From contig CAYZQE010000108.1 of NCBI GenBank assembly GCA_964480635.1, positions 1 through 7,270 of the forward strand: DNA of 7,270 nt. Reading direction: 5' to 3'. A program made the position numbers and the translations under genes. Origin of the DNA: CAYZQE01 sp964480635. GTDB lineage: Bacteria; Pseudomonadota; Gammaproteobacteria; GCA-001735895. How positions within the stretch are numbered: position 1 is the first letter of the stretch; every line of letters starts with the position of its first letter. Positions 4,699 to 7,270 of the stretch are shown one piece after another. Under the pieces are notes generated by a model. It had not been told where the DNA came from, did no database searches, and saw nothing but the letters and a program-made list of their open reading frames with translations.

Positions 4699-7206
4699 AT
4701 GCCCCAAGTAAATAGAAAAAGCCTGCAAATACAATATATGCTTTTTTCAGGCATATTGGTTGTTTTTATAGTCATTGGTATTTTATATAGCCGTTCTGTC
4801 GTGACAGAACAATACCTGTCTCTTTCAGCTCAAAGAAATCAAGCGTCATCAATTTTGGTTAAAACAGCAGAATTAAGAGATCACATTAATACCATTACCA
4901 GCTCTATTGATGTGGTGATGCTTGAGCCTGAATTTCAACAACAAATTAGCTTAGTGTTTACGGCGAGTTTTAATGAAATTAATTTCATTATTAATGAAAT
5001 TAAAAAGAATAAGCTTATTCTGCGTTTAAATGAAAATGCACAGCTTGATGCCTTATTACTGAATGTTCGCTTACTAAGGCAGTATGCATTAGAGCTTTTT
5101 GATATTAGGTCTGACATTAATAAACAGTATCCATCAATGGCAGTTTCGGCAGCTATTATTCTGCCTGCCCGAGATGCTATTAATGATATTTTTTCTATTT
5201 CTATCAATGAGGCTGAAGAAGAAGGCCTTAATCAATCCAATATTGATGCTTATGAATCCTTAATAAAGTCACGGCTGATGTGGGGCAATGTCGTCTCGGC
5301 ATATCGCTTGTATTTGGCAAACAAATTTGGTGCAATCAACGATGAAGATTTAACTCATCAAGAAGGGAACGTAGATATATTATTAGAAAACATGAAGTTA
5401 CTGGCAAGCGCATTAGTTAAAAAAGCTAATAATAATAAATTTGGGTTTGAATCGACTGAACAACTAAATTTTTTGATAAAGCAATTAGCAAATTGGGAAG
5501 ATGGCTTCACTAAAGTAAAAGTCATCCATAATTCAGATGCATGGCGAGCCGATTCCAAGTTTATGCGAAATACTATATTGCCGTTGGTTAATGAGGTAGG
5601 GAATAACCTTAAGGCATTAGATAAAATCGTTCATAAAAAAAATACTGAGTATGCAAAAGGTAATGCCCGAGTCAGTGAGCAGCAGTCATTTTATTTAATC
5701 GTCATAACACTGATCTTTGTGGCTTACAGTATCATTGTATTTATGTTCTTAAAAAAACTTGTTTTTAATCCATTGGCTAAATTTTCTAATAGCATACGCG
5801 CTCAAGTTTTTAGTTTAGATGAAAAAGAATTAATGAGTTTGGCCAATACCAAAGAAACCTTTGTATTAATTGATTCTTTTATTGAGATGCATCATCAAAG
5901 TGTTGCTCACCGCGATGAATTATCTTACCAAGCAATGCATGACTCACTCACTGGGTTGCCTAATAGAAAAGCACTGATGATGAGCCTTGAAGAGAACATT
6001 AAGGTGGCTAACCGAGACAATAAGCACCTGACATTCTTTATGCTGGATTTAAATAAATTTAAAGATGTAAATGATACTTTGGGGCATCACATCGGTGATG
6101 AATTATTGATAATGGTCGGCAAAAGGCTTAAAGAGCAATTACGTGAAGTAGATTTGGTGGCACGATTAGGGGGAGATGAATTTTCAGTCGTGTTACCGAA
6201 TACCGATAAAAAAGATGCTATTTTAGTCGCCAATAAAATAAATCGAGCGTTAGAGCACGACTTTTTAGTAGGAAAATATACATTAAATGTCGGAGCGAGT
6301 ATCGGCATTACCGAATACCCATCTGATGGGAGCACTTCAAATATCCTCATGCAACATGCTGACGTGGCTATGTATGAATGCAAACATCATAAAACGGATT
6401 ATAGTTTTTACGATTTAGAAAAAGACGTTCATTCATTGGAAAGTTTAGCATTAACGCAAGACTTAAAAATAGCAATACGAAAAAATACCTTAAGTGTTTT
6501 TTATCAGCCAAAATTAGCAGCAATGGATCAAAAACCAATTGGTAGTGAAGCTTTGTTGCGCTGGGAGCATCCTGATATTGGTTTTATTGCGCCCGAGCAT
6601 ATTATAGAGTTGGCAGAAGGGAGTGGTATGATCGATGAGCTAACAATATTGATTATAAATCAGGCTCTCATTGACCAAAAGAAATTAGAGCAATTAGGGT
6701 TTTCTTTAAAAATAGCCATTAATTTATCAGTGCATAATTTAAAAAATGAATCGTTTGTGTGTGATGTTGAAAATGTCATTCAACATCACAAAGTTGATGC
6801 TCGTGTCATTACCTTTGAAATTACGGAAAGTGCGATGATGGCTGACCCTGAAAGGTCGATTAATATGATGAGGCGATTGACGCGGTTAGGTGTTAATTTT
6901 TCAGTGGATGACTTTGGAACAGGCTTTTCATCATTGTCTTATTTAAAAAAATTACCAGTCAGTGAATTAAAAATAGATCGGTCATTTGTTTGCGATATTG
7001 CCACAGATCAAAGTGATAAGGTGATTGTGCAGTCAACCATAGACTTAGCCCATAATTTAGGCTTATCTGTTGTTGCAGAGGGGGTAGAAGACGAAGAGTC
7101 ACTGTTAATTCTACAGCAATTAGGCTGTGACATGACGCAAGGGTACTTTTTTTCGAAACCCTTACCCTTTGATCAATTTAAAAGTTGGTTAGAAACTCAC
7201 GCTTAA
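4699..7206 (+). CDS. Membrane-anchored GGDEF-EAL c-di-GMP cyclase/phosphodiesterase
   Basis: An 835-residue inner-membrane protein predicted to make and/or break cyclic di-GMP. It has a membrane helix at about 14-30, a largely helical periplasmic region of about 300 residues with no domain recognised, a second helix at about 331-351, a short linker, and then GGDEF and EAL domains. The GGDEF domain begins near HDSLTGLPNR (414-423) and has an intact GGDEF at 491-495 with an RxxD inhibitory site (Arg482-Asp485) five residues before it. The EAL domain keeps EALLRW (Glu617), INLS (Asn675), FEITES (Glu707), DDFGTG (Asp737/Asp738), LKIDRS (Lys758), AEGVED (Glu794) and QGY (Gln814). Both activities are thus possible, and which one dominates cannot be decided. 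The ATG at 4699 is the first in-frame start after a stop; its ribosome binding site is weak, suggesting low expression. The gene is probably a separate unit from truA. Confidence 0.95.
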   Translation: MPQVNRKSLQIQYMLFSGILVVFIVIGILYSRSVVTEQYLSLSAQRNQASSILVKTAELRDHINTITSSIDVVMLEPEFQQQISLVFTASFNEINFIINEIKKNKLILRLNENAQLDALLLNVRLLRQYALELFDIRSDINKQYPSMAVSAAIILPARDAINDIFSISINEAEEEGLNQSNIDAYESLIKSRLMWGNVVSAYRLYLANKFGAINDEDLTHQEGNVDILLENMKLLASALVKKANNNKFGFESTEQLNFLIKQLANWEDGFTKVKVIHNSDAWRADSKFMRNTILPLVNEVGNNLKALDKIVHKKNTEYAKGNARVSEQQSFYLIVITLIFVAYSIIVFMFLKKLVFNPLAKFSNSIRAQVFSLDEKELMSLANTKETFVLIDSFIEMHHQSVAHRDELSYQAMHDSLTGLPNRKALMMSLEENIKVANRDNKHLTFFMLDLNKFKDVNDTLGHHIGDELLIMVGKRLKEQLREVDLVARLGGDEFSVVLPNTDKKDAILVANKINRALEHDFLVGKYTLNVGASIGITEYPSDGSTSNILMQHADVAMYECKHHKTDYSFYDLEKDVHSLESLALTQDLKIAIRKNTLSVFYQPKLAAMDQKPIGSEALLRWEHPDIGFIAPEHIIELAEGSGMIDELTILIINQALIDQKKLEQLGFSLKIAINLSVHNLKNESFVCDVENVIQHHKVDARVITFEITESAMMADPERSINMMRRLTRLGVNFSVDDFGTGFSSLSYLKKLPVSELKIDRSFVCDIATDQSDKVIVQSTIDLAHNLGLSVVAEGVEDEESLLILQQLGCDMTQGYFFSKPLPFDQFKSWLETHA
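4971..5001. repeat. 20-bp perfect palindrome plus third arm inside the GGDEF-EAL gene
   Basis: TAATGAAATT (4971-4980) is followed directly by its reverse complement AATTTCATTA (4981-4990), giving a 20-bp perfect palindrome with no spacer. After one T the first arm recurs exactly at 4992-5001. It codes for an Asn-Glu-Ile / Asn-Phe-Ile-Ile pattern in the periplasmic region of the protein, so coding constraint and AT bias may account for it. Confidence 0.8.
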
Positions 7207-7270
7207 ATTTTATTAACTTAATCAGATGATATGGACACCACCCACTTTTAATTCGGCATCACAATGTGCC

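Noticed and set aside
7207..7270. The downstream end, including GGACACCACCCAC (7232-7244), which looked like a possible repeat or insertion-sequence edge.
   Set aside because: Only 64 bases are visible, with no partner repeat, no open frame of note and no clear terminator hairpin for the preceding gene, so nothing can be supported.
1..7270. CRISPR arrays, tRNA or rRNA genes, and riboswitches.
   Set aside because: No regularly spaced repeats with spacers, no tRNA-like cloverleaf and no rRNA or recognised riboswitch sequence were seen on either strand.

Overview
The window is AT-rich and carries three complete genes, all on the + strand: a FimV/HubP-family polar landmark protein (179-3547), the tRNA pseudouridine synthase TruA (3608-4393), and a membrane-anchored GGDEF-EAL protein (4699-7206). 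The low GC content, the very acidic HubP-type FimV, the fimV-truA pairing and a two-domain c-di-GMP enzyme suggest a marine gammaproteobacterium of the Alteromonadales (Colwellia/Thalassotalea/Shewanella-like). That placement is inferred from gene content and composition; no search was run.

Layout. Bases 1-178 are the fimV leader, with a 12-bp palindrome, a weak possible promoter and a good ribosome binding site that supports a GTG start at 179. fimV fills almost half the window. Its order is signal peptide, FimV N-terminal region, LysM, coiled coil, one membrane helix, a TPR-like block, a long acidic tail with short tandem repeats, and the conserved FimV C-terminal helices. A strong intrinsic terminator (3569-3593) follows, ending only 14 bases before the truA ATG. 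truA ends inside an AT-rich 13-bp inverted repeat. The 305-base gap after truA is mostly a 206-bp element (4454-4659) with about 22-bp terminal inverted repeats, a 5-bp direct repeat (TATGA) on both sides and no credible coding capacity. It looks like a MITE, i.e. a non-autonomous insertion element. The GGDEF-EAL gene starts 39 bases beyond it. The last 64 bases hold no gene that can be supported.

How the genes relate. fimV and truA are neighbours in many gammaproteobacteria although their functions are unrelated. The GGDEF-EAL protein has all the motif residues expected for both c-di-GMP synthesis (GGDEF plus an RxxD inhibitory site) and hydrolysis (EAL and its metal ligands). Its position beside a HubP-like gene is notable because Shewanella HubP is reported to recruit a GGDEF/EAL phosphodiesterase (PdeB) to the cell pole. 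A functional link here is a hypothesis. No wholly new multi-gene system is evident. The points most worth following are the MITE-like element, the FimV/c-di-GMP adjacency, the unassigned ~300-residue periplasmic sensor region, and the expanding acidic repeats in FimV.
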